Shown here: positions 55,723 to 64,000 of the stretch, piece after piece | Numbering within the stretch: the stretch's first letter is position 1 | How the letters are laid out: each line of letters begins with the position of its first letter | From: Valencia hispanica | Lineage: Eukaryota; Chordata; Actinopteri; Cyprinodontiformes; Valenciidae | Assembly: GCA_963556495.2 (NCBI GenBank) | Contig: OY747715.1 | Coordinates: 7,501 to 71,500, forward strand | Length of the DNA: 64,000 nucleotides | Direction of reading: 5' to 3' | The notes under the pieces: generated by a model | Seen by the model: the letters and a program-made list of their open reading frames with translations, nothing else | Told to the model about the DNA's origin: nothing | Database searches by the model: none | Translations under genes and position numbers: made by a program

Positions 55723-56178
55723 TGTGGTGGGAAATGTTATGTAATTAGGAATTAAGTGTATATTCTCTGTTTAGTGAATGTATCTAAGGCAGAGGACAAG
55801 GTTAGGCGCAAGCTTATTGTTCCAGCTTAATGTTATGAGAAAGATATACGTGTCAGGTCACCAGAGAGACAGACGCCAGGGCAGTAAGATAACAGTCTGG
55901 CCTTCGGATGAGCTGCTTTATGCGTTGGTATCAGACTCGCATGGACCAGTTCTCCGGAGGCGGGGCGTGAAGGTTGGAGAAGACATCTACAGAGATAAAC
56001 AGTGATTGCTGAATACTATTTAAGGGGTTAGTCAGAAAGGTTGGTGAGGGTGATGCACGAGTAACTCTGTCCCCTCCGTGTTGTGGCCAGACATGTTTGA
56101 ATTAAATACTTAAACGCCTTCTGGGACTCTAGTCTTCTTTATTATGGAAACCCTGAGATACTTTTTTTTACCATAACA
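55723..56178. mobile_element. Possible solo LTR (~456 bp)
   Basis: Begins TGTGGTGGGAAATG and ends ACCATAACA, giving TG...CA ends. Inside are a promoter-like ATACTATTTAAGG and, near the right end, AATTAAATACTT as a possible polyadenylation signal. No internal retroviral or retrotransposon ORF lies on either side. Flanking target duplications are only suggestive (GGGAA left, GGGAG right). An LTR retroelement remnant is the best guess, not more. Confidence 0.4.
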
Positions 56179-57240
56179 GGGAGAGCCGAGTTGTTCCGAT
56201 GGAACATCGTGGAGGATCTTGTGACGTTGTCAACATTTATATAATTGGATTCATGATAACCAGATATCTGCTGAATATCGCAGGTGGGTTTTCTGAGGTA
56301 TCGTAAACTTCAAGCTTAAAGGCAGCAATTGGCAGGCTGCCTGGGCTACAGGAAAGTTGCTGTGCTGTCAACACTCAGACTATTTGAGATGTGAGAGCAA
56401 AATTGGACTCGTTTCGCTGCATGGGTAAAAACTTGGAGAAGTTCTCAGCCGGCTGGAAGGTAATCTGACCCACGATTTCGCCATTTGGACTGAACTCGGA
56501 CCACTGACAGACTCTAAGGCAAGAGAAAAAGTGATCTTCGCCTGTCTCTAAAACAACTTCTTATCTACTGGAATTCGACTCCCTAGTCTTGGTAGACCAA
56601 ACAAAAAAACTCCCTTGGATGTGTGTGCAAAAGGACGCTCCATCCCACCCCACTCCCCCACCCCCTACATGAGCCTGTGAGCTCCCTGACTCCGCCCCAA
56701 GGTCGTATATTACATCACAGACGAAAGACTCTGGGATGGAACTGAGAAGAGTTTCATGGTCTCACATTAATGCACATACATGCACGCATGCTCACGCCAC
56801 AGCTACAGACATGCAAGCGCTCCTGGATTTCAACATGCTGGCAGTACCCCAAGACACCCTAACCCAGTCCCTCAAAGTGGGCTAGTGGAGTGCACTAAGC
56901 CGCGAACCCAGTCTGCCAAGTGGGGGTTCCCAGAAGCTCCCTTCCTGCCTTGTGTTATCATGTTTTGTGAATTATATATGTGCTTTTATGTATTGAGGTG
57001 GTGGGGGGGGGGTAGCACCTAAGCTGTGTCCTCCAATAGGGGACAGGGCTTAGATGCATTTTTTTCCCCCTAGCTAGTGTTAATCATTTCAATCTGCTAA
57101 AGGGGCGCTGGTAAAGCCGGCTACCACCAGGGTCTTCCAAATCCTGTATTGTGTTAATGTTTGTGTTCGTATGATCTTGGATTGGTTGCACTTGAAACTG
57201 AATTTCCCCATGGGGATTATTAAAGTATCTCTTATTGCTT
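56179..57240. repeat. LINE-type 3' tail and unassigned sequence
   Basis: The end, CTGAATTTCCCCATGGGGAT followed by TATTAAAGTATCT, is the typical 3' terminus of fish non-LTR elements of the L2/CR1/Rex kind. The preceding sequence has no intact ORF. The left part (56180-56780) is not assigned. Confidence 0.5.
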
Positions 57241-57279
57241 GTTTTTATATTTTGTTATTTTAATCCCCGTTCCAGTGTT

Positions 57280-57680
57280 TCCTCTGTGGGAGCTCTCCAC
57301 CCTGGGAGTGGTGATCGGCTGACTGCCTGGGTGCTCTCCAGGTGGAGGTGGGGGTCTTGGCCTCCCCTCCACTGGGCGCCCTGTGTCGGTGCCTCGGCTG
57401 CAGCTGTTGATCTACCGCTGCCGGTGCAGATGGCTCCTCTGATGGCGTTTCCCTGCAGGTTTTATCTGCACTCGGCCCAATGTCCTTTTTTACTGTTGCT
57501 TTTAACTGTGTGCGCATAGGAGTTGGGTTGGGGGGAGGGGGGTATAACTGTGATCATGCTTTCAAATCTGTTGCGGGGGGGGGGGGGGGGTGAGAATGTG
57601 GTTTTATGTGGGTTCATTTTTATCTGTAAAGCACTTTGTGATGCAATTCTTGTATGAAAAGCGCTTTATAAAGTTTTCTT
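57280..57680. repeat. Dispersed repeat, LINE/SINE-type tail, copy 1
   Basis: Contains GGGCGCCCTGTGTCGGTGCC, GCCGGTGCAGATGGCTCCTC and TGATGGCGTTTCC. It ends in TAAAGCACTTTGTGATGCAA and AAAAGCGCTTTATAAAG. A second copy lies at 59540-59825. It includes a run of about 15 G near 57575-57590. Confidence 0.7.
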
Positions 57681-57689
57681 TTGTAAAGT

Positions 57690-57728
57690 AGTGCAACTAC
57701 TCAACATGACGTGTTGAGTAGTTGCACT
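57690..57728. other. Perfect 17-bp hairpin
   Basis: AGTGCAACTACTCAACA (57690-57706), loop TGACG, and its exact complement at 57712-57728. It directly follows the tail of the dispersed repeat. Confidence 0.85.
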
Positions 57729-58975
57729 TAATGAATAAACTAAACTGAATTGCAACTTTAAACTGAATATTGTAAAGCTCATGGATGGAATTAACTAAAT
57801 AAAAACCAAAGTTCTGACTGGAGGTAAAAAGTCTCCATGGATGAACGTTCCTACAGTTGGCACTCAGAAAACAATGTGAAAAAAAAACAAAAGCTTCAGG
57901 TTCACATTTAGAAAGTCTTTACATCTATAAACAGGAGTTACATATAGTGATTTCTTTACATCTGCTATCAATTCAAACACTAGTAACTTTATTAACTATG
58001 GCTGACAGGCTGGCAAACCCCTCCTCCTGAACTGTGCTCCACAATGAGCTGGCAGATTTATTCCATACCAGAATGTTTAGCAGCAGAGTTTTTGTTCTGA
58101 ATCTAAAACCTGACAGGCATTTATCCTTTACTCAAACAAACAGGTTAGAAATAGGTCTCAAATTATTAAACACTGAGGTATCAAGCCTCCTTCTCTTTAA
58201 CAAGGCGGTTTGAAGACCACCAGATTGAGACTGGATTTGTTTTTTGTCCAAAAGAAGTTTCTAAACATTCAATCCTGTCGGGTTTTCTGTTAGACAAACA
58301 GCATGAACACTGATGGATGAGAGAAGCTTCGCTGTTGGGAGAAAATATAAAAATAGGATTTTAAACCAACAGACTTCAATTTAAACTTGATGAGTTTATA
58401 ATTACAACTATCATCAGGCAGTCATAAGCTACCCTCACACTTCCATATTATTCAGTTGGTCAAGAAAAATAACTACATACGGTCTGAAACTGTAGGAGAC
58501 TCCAGAACTTGGATCAAAACTCGATCTTCATTTACGGACAAAGTCAGACATTCACTTTCTTTTATTATTATTTCCAGACAAAGTATATATTTAGTTTCAG
58601 CTTGCTAACATACATGTCACATGTGGGACACCATAAAGCCTGAGTTCAATTAGCAATAAAAAAAATTCAGTGTAATTAGACTTTTTCAACAGAAACAAAA
58701 CTATAATTAAATAAAAGGACTGAGGGGACACGTGGATGGACACATTTTACTCTATCTGTTCACACTGAGACAAAGCAGAGCCACTTCAGACTCCACAGTA
58801 GGTCATCTGAACATGGAGACAGCCTGAAGGTAAGCCTCTGGATCCCATATATGGGCACCACCCCATAACATACCAAAGAGAAATCATATTAAAACTTAAA
58901 CATTTGATGTGACGTTTGAAGCAGTCTGTTTTTTTTCTATTCGTGTAGTTTCAGACACGGTCAGCAGGAAGAGCC
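57729..58975. other. Probable mat2b 3' UTR and downstream sequence (minus strand)
   Basis: No ORF or transposon is recognised. On the minus strand this lies just past the stop codon of the MAT2B-like exon, so part of it is probably the 3' UTR. It is AT-rich. Confidence 0.4.
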
Positions 58976-59149
58976 TCAGTGGAAGACGGTCTGTCTCCAG
59001 CGCTTGTCCGCCGTGAACGGCCACAGACACTCTGTGATGGCGGTGGAGAATGCTCGAGGCTCCACGCTCAGGTTCAGCAGCTCCAGGCGGGAGCAGTTCA
59101 ACTGGCTGTTGATTGGACGAGGAGTTGACCCTGCGGGCTGCTCAATCAG
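58976..59149 (-). CDS. mat2b: Last exon of methionine adenosyltransferase 2 regulatory subunit (MAT2B-like)
   Basis: The minus-strand frame ends ITECLWPFTADKRWRQTVFH then TGA (58978-58976). Vertebrate MAT2B ends in '..I.E.LWPF..DKRWRQTVFH', so the match is distinctive. The exon begins LIEQPAGSTPRPINSQLNCS after an AG acceptor (59151-59150), phase 0, matching the preceding exon. MAT2B is a Rossmann-fold protein that binds NADP and regulates MAT2A, the enzyme making S-adenosylmethionine. The exon is open and its splice site is intact. It points towards the telomere. Confidence 0.88.
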   Translation of the reverse strand: MIEQPAGSTPRPINSQLNCSRLELLNLSVEPRAFSTAITECLWPFTADKRWRQTVFH

Positions 59150-59335
59150 CTGGGATTTAGACAGTTGGAGAGACACCTTTAGATGCTACAGCAGAACCAT
59201 TTGATACCACAACAGAACTACAATCATTACTACAAATATCAGTAACGGGTTACAACTGATCTGACAGGAATGTCTGTGTAATACATGATCAGCTTCAACT
59301 GATTACTGGTCCAATAAAAAGGTCAGCTGACTCAC

Positions 59336-59449
59336 AGGTATAAGGTGATTGGACGGCAGGTTGAAGGCCTGTGCCATGGCAACAGCCATCTCATATTTGG
59401 TCATCTGCTCTTTACCAGAGAAATGGAAGATTCCCCGGATGGATGGATC
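59336..59449 (-). CDS. mat2b: Penultimate exon of the MAT2B-like gene
   Basis: A 38-codon exon reads [20 protein letters not shown], then [21 protein letters not shown]2B has '[29 protein letters not shown]' here. The acceptor TTTCAACAG (ending 59450) and the donor GTGAGT (from 59335) are both good, and the exon is phase 0 at both ends. Upstream exons are not present before 64000, so they lie beyond the window or are lost. The intron to the right holds a repeat tail, a MITE, Tc1 and Harbinger elements. Confidence 0.88.
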
Positions 59450-59539
59450 CTGTTGAAACAGATTTGATTAATGATAATCAGATTATTTAGTCTGATGGAA
59501 ACCTGACAGCAGCAAGTGGATGATGTTCATATAAAGGCG

Positions 59540-59825
59540 CCCAGATGCCTCCTCTGGGCGCCCTGGGTCGGTGCCTTGGCTGCTGCTGCTGATGTGCTGC
59601 CGCCGGTGCAGATGGCTCGTCTGATGGCGTTTCCTTACCTGGCTCAGCTGTACTCGGCCCAATGTCCTTTTTATTGTTGCTCTTGAGTGTGTGCGCGCAT
59701 GGTTGGTAGGAGGGTATATAAAAAAATCTGTGGGTGAGGGATGGGAATGCGGTTTACATGGGGTCATTTTTAATATGTAAATCATTTTGAGTTGCAATCT
59801 TTGTATGTAAAGCGTTTTTACATCT
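59540..59825. repeat. Dispersed repeat tail, copy 2
   Basis: About 80% similar by eye to 57360-57670, sharing GGGCGCCCTG, GGTCGGTGCC, GCCGGTGCAGATGGCTCGTC and TGATGGCGTTTCC. It lies within the proposed mat2b intron. Confidence 0.7.
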
Positions 59826-60060
59826 CGAAGTACTGGGAGAGGAGGAGTAGTGGCAATCGTCTTTCAGTCAGATTTTTTGATCGATCTGAAACCAGTTTAA
59901 TCCAACCATTCATTGTCCATATTTACCTAACAGGGTGTGTCCCTGTCTACACAAGAGGTGTGACACACCCTGAACAGGTCACCAGTTTATAACACCCTAG
60001 GGCCCATTAAAACCTAGAATTTATTTTTCTTCCAAACCATTAAAATTCAATTAAATTCAA

Positions 60061-60627
60061 GGGCTGTTTACACGACGTTTTTCAGCAAAACTGAGGTTTT
60101 TCTCTCCGATTCGGCCTCTCGTTTACGCGACAACGGAAAAACGCGGGGGGGAAAACGCAGCTTTTGGGAAACGGCTTCCAGAGTGGAGAGTTTTGAAAAC
60201 GCTGAGGGATTCGTTGTCGTGTGAACCCAAGCCGGAGACTTTTGAAAACGATGACGTCACTGCCAGCCACCTACGGACATGTTGCACTTGCGCACTCCGC
60301 CTTTCTATAGAAAAACAACAACAATGGCGGATCCAGGTATGCGGTTACTGAAGTTATTTGGTCGCATACAGTACGTGCGTCAAATAATCAATATGCCTTT
60401 ATTTGAGCGGAGAACTACAAAAAGACCGCCATTGTTAAGTATCATGAAATGTTTCTTTTCCGGGTTGTGAGGGGGAACCTTGGAACCACATACACGGGGC
60501 ACACTGCCATCTAAAGGCCGGGCATATGTACTACATCGTTTTCCATCGCGCGCTCTGTCGTGTAAACGCAGCGCGTTTTCACCCGCGTATTCAAAGAAAA
60601 ACGGCAACGTTGTCGTGTAAACAGCCC
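60061..60627. mobile_element. 567-bp MITE
   Basis: Perfect 16-bp terminal inverted repeats, GGGCTGTTTACACGAC (60061-60076) and GTCGTGTAAACAGCCC (60612-60627). Similarity continues inward in both ends (CGTTTT/AAAACG words). There is no transposase. The superfamily is not assigned because target duplications are not clear. Confidence 0.8.
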
Positions 60628-60640
60628 CTCAGTGTATTTA

Positions 60641-62214
60641 CAGGTCCTTCTCAAAAATTAGCATGTTGTGATAAAGTTCATTCTTTTCCATAATGTAATG
60701 ATAAAAATTAAACTTTCATATATTTTAGATTCATTGCACACCAACTGAAATATTTCAGGTCTTTTATTGTTTTGAAACTGATGATTTTGGCATACAGCTC
60801 ATGAAAACCCAAAATTCCTATCTCAAAAAATGAGCATATCATGAAAAGGTTCTCTAAACGAGCTATTAACCTGATCATCTGAATCAACTAATTAACTCTA
60901 AACACCTGCAAAAGATTCCTGAGGCTTTTAAAAACTCCCATCCTGGTTCATTACTCAAAACCGCAATCATGGGTAAGACTGCCGACCTGACTGCTGCCCA
61001 GAAGGCCATCATTGACACCCTCAAGCAAGAGGGTAAGACACAGAAAGAAATTTCTGAACGAATAGGCTGTTCCCAGAGTGCTGTATCAAGGCACCTCAGT
61101 GGGAAGTCTGTGGGAAGGAAAAAGTGTGGCAGAAAACACTGCACAACGAGAAGAGGTGACCGGACCCTTAGGAAGATTGTGGAGAAGGACCGATTCCAGA
61201 CCTTGGGGGACCTGCGGAAGCAGTGGACTGAGTCTGGAGTAGAAACATCCAGAGCCACCGTGCACAGGCGTGTGCAGGAAATGGGCTACAGGTGCCGCAT
61301 TCCCCAGGTCAAGCCACTTTTGAACCAGAAACAGCGGCAGAAGCGCCTGACCTGGACTACAGAGAAGCAGCACTGGACTGTTGCTCAGTGGTCCAAAGTA
61401 CTTGCATGTCATTGGGAAATCAAGGTGCCAGAGTCTGGAGGAAGACTGGGGAGAAGGAAATGCCAAAATGCCTGAAGTCCAGTGTCAACTACCCACAGTC
61501 AGTGATGGTCTGGGGTGCCATGTCAGCTGCTGGTGTTGGTCCACTGTGTTTTATCAAGGGCAGGGTCAATGCAGCTAGCTATCAGGAGATTTTGGAGCAC
61601 ATCATGCTTCCATCTGCTGAAAAGCTTTATGGAGATGAAGACGACCTGGCACCTGCTCACAGTGCCAAAACCACTGGTAAATGGTTTACTGACCATGGTA
61701 TTACTGTGCTCAATTGGCCTGCCAACTCTCCTGACCTGAACCCCATAGAGAATCTGTGGGATATTGTGAAGAGGAAGTTGAGAGACTTAAGACCCAACAC
61801 TCTGGATGAGCTTCAGGCCGCTATCGAAGCATCCTGGGCCTCCATAACACCTCAGCAGTGCCACAGGCTGATTGCCTTCATGCCACGCCGCATTGAAGCA
61901 GTCATTTCTGCAAAAGGATTCCCCACCAAGTATTGAGTGCATAACTGAACATAATTATTTGAAGGTTGACTTTTTTTTGTATTACAAACACATTTCTTTT
62001 ATTGGTCGGATGAAATATGCTAATTTTTTGAGATAGGAATTTTAGGTTTTCATGAGCTGTATGCCAAAATCATCAGTTTTAAAACAATAAAAGACCTGAA
62101 ATATTTCAGTTGGTGTGCAATGAATCTAAAATATATTAAAGTTTAATTTTTATCATTTCATTACGGAAAAGAATGAACTTTATCACAATATGCTAATTTT
62201 TTGAGAAGGACCTG
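60641..62214 (+). mobile_element. Tc1-like DNA transposon, inactive
   Basis: Begins CAGGTCCTTCTCAAAAATTA and ends with its near complement TTTTTTGAGAAGGACCTG. TA lies on both sides (60639-60640, 62215-62216), as expected for Tc1/mariner insertion. The terminal repeats are long: the two ends match for well over 50 bp, and related inner sequence (AAAACCCAAAATTCCTATCT) recurs in inverted form near 62030. Its transposase is broken. Confidence 0.95.
60969..61936 (+). pseudogene. Broken Tc1-like transposase
   Basis: Starts MGKTADLTAAQKAIIDTLKQ and has the paired helix-turn-helix domain (EISERIGCSQSAVSRHLSGK). The first frame runs to about 61410 (WSKVLACHWEIKV) and the second frame takes over at GNQGARVWRKTGE. 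At the junction the stretch that normally holds the first catalytic Asp (S-D-E) is deleted. Further on, GDEDDLAPAHSAKT is shorter than usual before the second Asp, while NPIENLWD keeps the final Glu of the DD34E triad. The frame loss and missing Asp make it inactive. Confidence 0.9.
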
Positions 62215-62216
62215 TA

Positions 62217-62574
62217 TATAGCACCAATTCACAACAGATGTCATCTCAAGGCTCTTAACAAGAAGTCATTTCAATACATTTATACAAACATTCCAGTCAG
62301 TTAAAAAGTTTCCTATTTAAGGAATCCCAGCAGATTGCGTCAGTCATTGGCGTGAGGTTGGGCCCCGTTGATGCAGACTTTCCAACCACAGCAATCCTTC
62401 AGCAATCCCTCATACTGAGCAAGCATGTAGCGACGGTGGAGAGGAAAAACTCCCATTTAACAGGAAGAAACCTCCAACGGAACCAGAACCAGGCTCAGTA
62501 GGAGCTGGTTTTAGTTTGATTGGTTTAGTATGATTTTAGTTTGTAGCTCTGTGTCATCCTCAAGCTCCTAATCA
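62217..62574. repeat. Common teleost dispersed repeat
   Basis: Contains AGCACCAATTCACAACAGAT, GACGGTGGAGAGGAAAAACT and CAGGAAGAAACCTCCAACGG. I recall this combination as a frequent interspersed repeat in fish genomes. No ORF. Class unknown. Confidence 0.55.
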
Positions 62575-62846
62575 GGGGTCTCATTTATAAAACATTGCGT
62601 AGAATCCCTACTAAAAGTGTACGTACGACCAAAACAAAAAGTTTACGTACGGCAAAAAGATTTCTGATTTATAAAACCATGCCTACGCACAGGTGTAAGC
62701 AATTTCCCCTTTATAAATCAGTCTTCTTGGAAGTTTGCGCACGTGAATTTGGCTCATATCCCGCCCTGAACACGCCCAAATCCGGCTATAAAAGGTCAAT
62801 GCAAAGCAGGACATGAATATTGATGCATATGAAGAAGAGGGGAAAT

Positions 62847-63628
62847 ATGGCAACAACAAAAAAAACCAAGAAGAGAAACTTTACGGAGATGGAGATTGAA
62901 GTGCTACTGGGTGAAGTGGAGGCTAGAAGAGACATTTTATTTGGTGGGACACAGCAGTGGGGTCACAAATAAAAGAAAGAACTGCGAGTGGTAGCATGTG
63001 GCGTCTGCAGTGCAGACTGTCAGTGCAGACTGTCAGGACGGCACCCGAAATTAAAAAACAGTGGTCGGACCTCAAAGTTGAGGCAAAAAAAAACTTGCCT
63101 CCCACCGCCAGAGTGGGTCTGCTACTGGAGGGGGTACGTGTACACCCGAGCTGACACCACTGGACAGGAAGATGGCAAGTATCATGGGAACATCAAGCGT
63201 GTACGGTATTGTGTCAGAGAAGGAGGGCGACAGCGACCTGGCAGAAACGACAGATGAACCCGGTAAAGCACCTTTTGTATATATTTTATTACGTGGCTAC
63301 ATTAACAAATTTGAGCATATTTTAAGGAGACAGACTAATATGCCGTGTCTTTTCAGCACTTCCACAGTCGGTAGATGGTGAGGATGAGGAGGCTGAGGAA
63401 GATGAGTTGGCCCAGCGTCCGGCTGCCCCCAGCACCAGTGCTGCCGGTGCCCGTGGTGCATCCAGCAGTGGTCGGGTTCTGACTGAAGCCGTGATGCAGA
63501 CACAGAGAGACGCCATCAGCGCCATCAATTCTGTGACAAACGAGTTCAAGGAAATAAAGAGTGTGCTGTGCGACATAGTGACAGCCATTGGTACCTTAAA
63601 TGACACAATAAAACATTTTAATAAATGA
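62847..63628 (+). pseudogene. Harbinger Myb/SANT-like accessory protein gene, frameshifted
   Basis: ATG 62847 opens KRNFTEMEIEVLLGEVEARR, the start of the Myb/SANT-like domain that helps Harbinger transposase bind DNA. The frame stops at TAA 62970, but the domain continues in another frame as VRTAPEIKKQWSDLKVEAKK. A short duplication GTGCAGACTGTCA nearby (63014-63040) adds to the damage. A possible intron with GTAAAG (63263) and TTTTCAG (63356) joins SEKEGDSDLAETTDEP to LPQSVDGEDEEAEEDELAQR in phase. The C-terminus ends TLNDTIKHFNK (63628). The gene is broken in the N-terminal domain. Confidence 0.75.
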
Positions 63629-63697
63629 ACCTTGTCGTTATCTCAAACACCACATTACATCCTGGCGGATCCTTGCTCCCTGGGTGAAAGCTTCCTG

Positions 63698-64000
63698 TCA
63701 AGGAGGAGGCGGCTGTGGGTTGGGGTTCTCATGCTGGGGAGGGGGTAGGCCAGGAGGGAGGGGGATTCCAATTCTCAGTGCCATGTTATGAAGAATTCCA
63801 CATGCCCTCACGATCTTGCAGACCTTTGTAGGGTGGTATAATAGTCTGCCACCCGAGGCATCCAATGACCGCCACCTACATTTTAACAGGCCTATGGCAC
63901 GCTCCACGACTGAGCGTGCACGCGTGTGACAGGAGTTGTAGCGCATTTCCTCTGCTGTCTGTGGGTCTGGGAACGGGGTCAGAAGCCAGCTCCTGAGAGG
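63698..64000 (-). CDS. PIF/Harbinger transposase, C-terminal part
   Basis: The minus-strand frame reads RARSVVERAIGLLKCRWRSL, then LLYHPTKVCKIVRACGILHN and MALRIGIPLPPG before a Pro/Asn-rich end. 'R..VER.FG.LK.RW..L' with a downstream 'I...C.LHN' is the signature of the HARBI1/DDE_Tnp_4 family, and the Glu in VER is the last catalytic residue. The frame stays open to the window edge. The first two catalytic Asp lie beyond 64000. Whether the gene is intact cannot be told. Confidence 0.85.
   Translation of the reverse strand, partial: PLRSWLLTPFPDPQTAEEMRYNSCHTRARSVVERAIGLLKCRWRSLDASGGRLLYHPTKVCKIVRACGILHNMALRIGIPLPPGLPPPQHENPNPQPPPP

Larger units (their letters stand above)
62575..64000. mobile_element. 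PIF/Harbinger DNA transposon, cut by the window edge
   Basis: The left end reads GGGGTCTCATTTATAAAACA with further TTTATAAA words inside, typical of fish Harbinger termini. It carries the usual two genes, a Myb/SANT-like protein on plus (62847-63628) and a transposase on minus (63698-64000 and beyond), in convergent order. The right end is outside the window. Confidence 0.8.

Overview
The window reads as the left end of a teleost fish chromosome. Base 1 lies in C-strand telomeric repeat (CCCTAA and variants). From there the sequence passes through subtelomeric satellites into a patchwork of retroelements, exon fragments and DNA transposons, and finally to the last exons of an ordinary gene. 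Fish origin is inferred from the Tc1, Harbinger and Penelope-like elements, the vertebrate-type split exons, and a MAT2B-like gene. The species cannot be told.

Layout. (1) 1-4898: telomeric repeat alternating with three almost identical 1418-bp units (family A). (2) 4899-12480: a ~166-bp satellite with higher-order periods of 664 and 1489 bp. (3) 12481-22197: a ~193-bp satellite, part of it duplicated at an offset of 4447 bp, with a non-LTR reverse transcriptase fragment between the copies. (4) 22198-34570: 4.9 copies of a 2544-bp unit that contains internal repeats of about 844 bp. (5) 34571-36692: interstitial telomeric repeats with hammerhead-like motifs and the 5' end of one Penelope-like element. 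(6) 36693-46640: a divergent pair of candidate genes, SET-domain-like on the minus strand and p53-tetramerization-like on the plus strand, plus fragments resembling a STE20-type kinase and a P4-ATPase. (7) 46800-48369: a 69-bp tandem array and a 5'-truncated Penelope-like copy. (8) 49500-54550: an apparently intact Penelope-like element. (9) 55723-62214: a possible solo LTR, LINE-type tails, two MAT2B exons, a MITE and a dead Tc1 element. (10) 62575-64000: a Harbinger element cut by the window edge.

The most interesting system is the Penelope-like element at 49.7-54.3 kb. It has a hammerhead-like motif, a first ORF ending in an SGNH-hydrolase-like domain with a Ser/Asn/Asp/His set, and a second ORF with a reverse transcriptase and a GIY-YIG endonuclease. 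The two ORFs overlap by 13 nt in the -1 frame. Related 3' ends in the window share a GTGCAC box, a hairpin with a changed but still paired stem, and CCCTA(A) at or just after the end. All lie in the orientation expected if minus-strand cDNA was primed from the telomeric G-strand. Telomere targeting is an inference from these junctions and is not proven.

Most short reading frames within the satellites and the 2544-bp array recur only because the DNA repeats, and are not called as genes.
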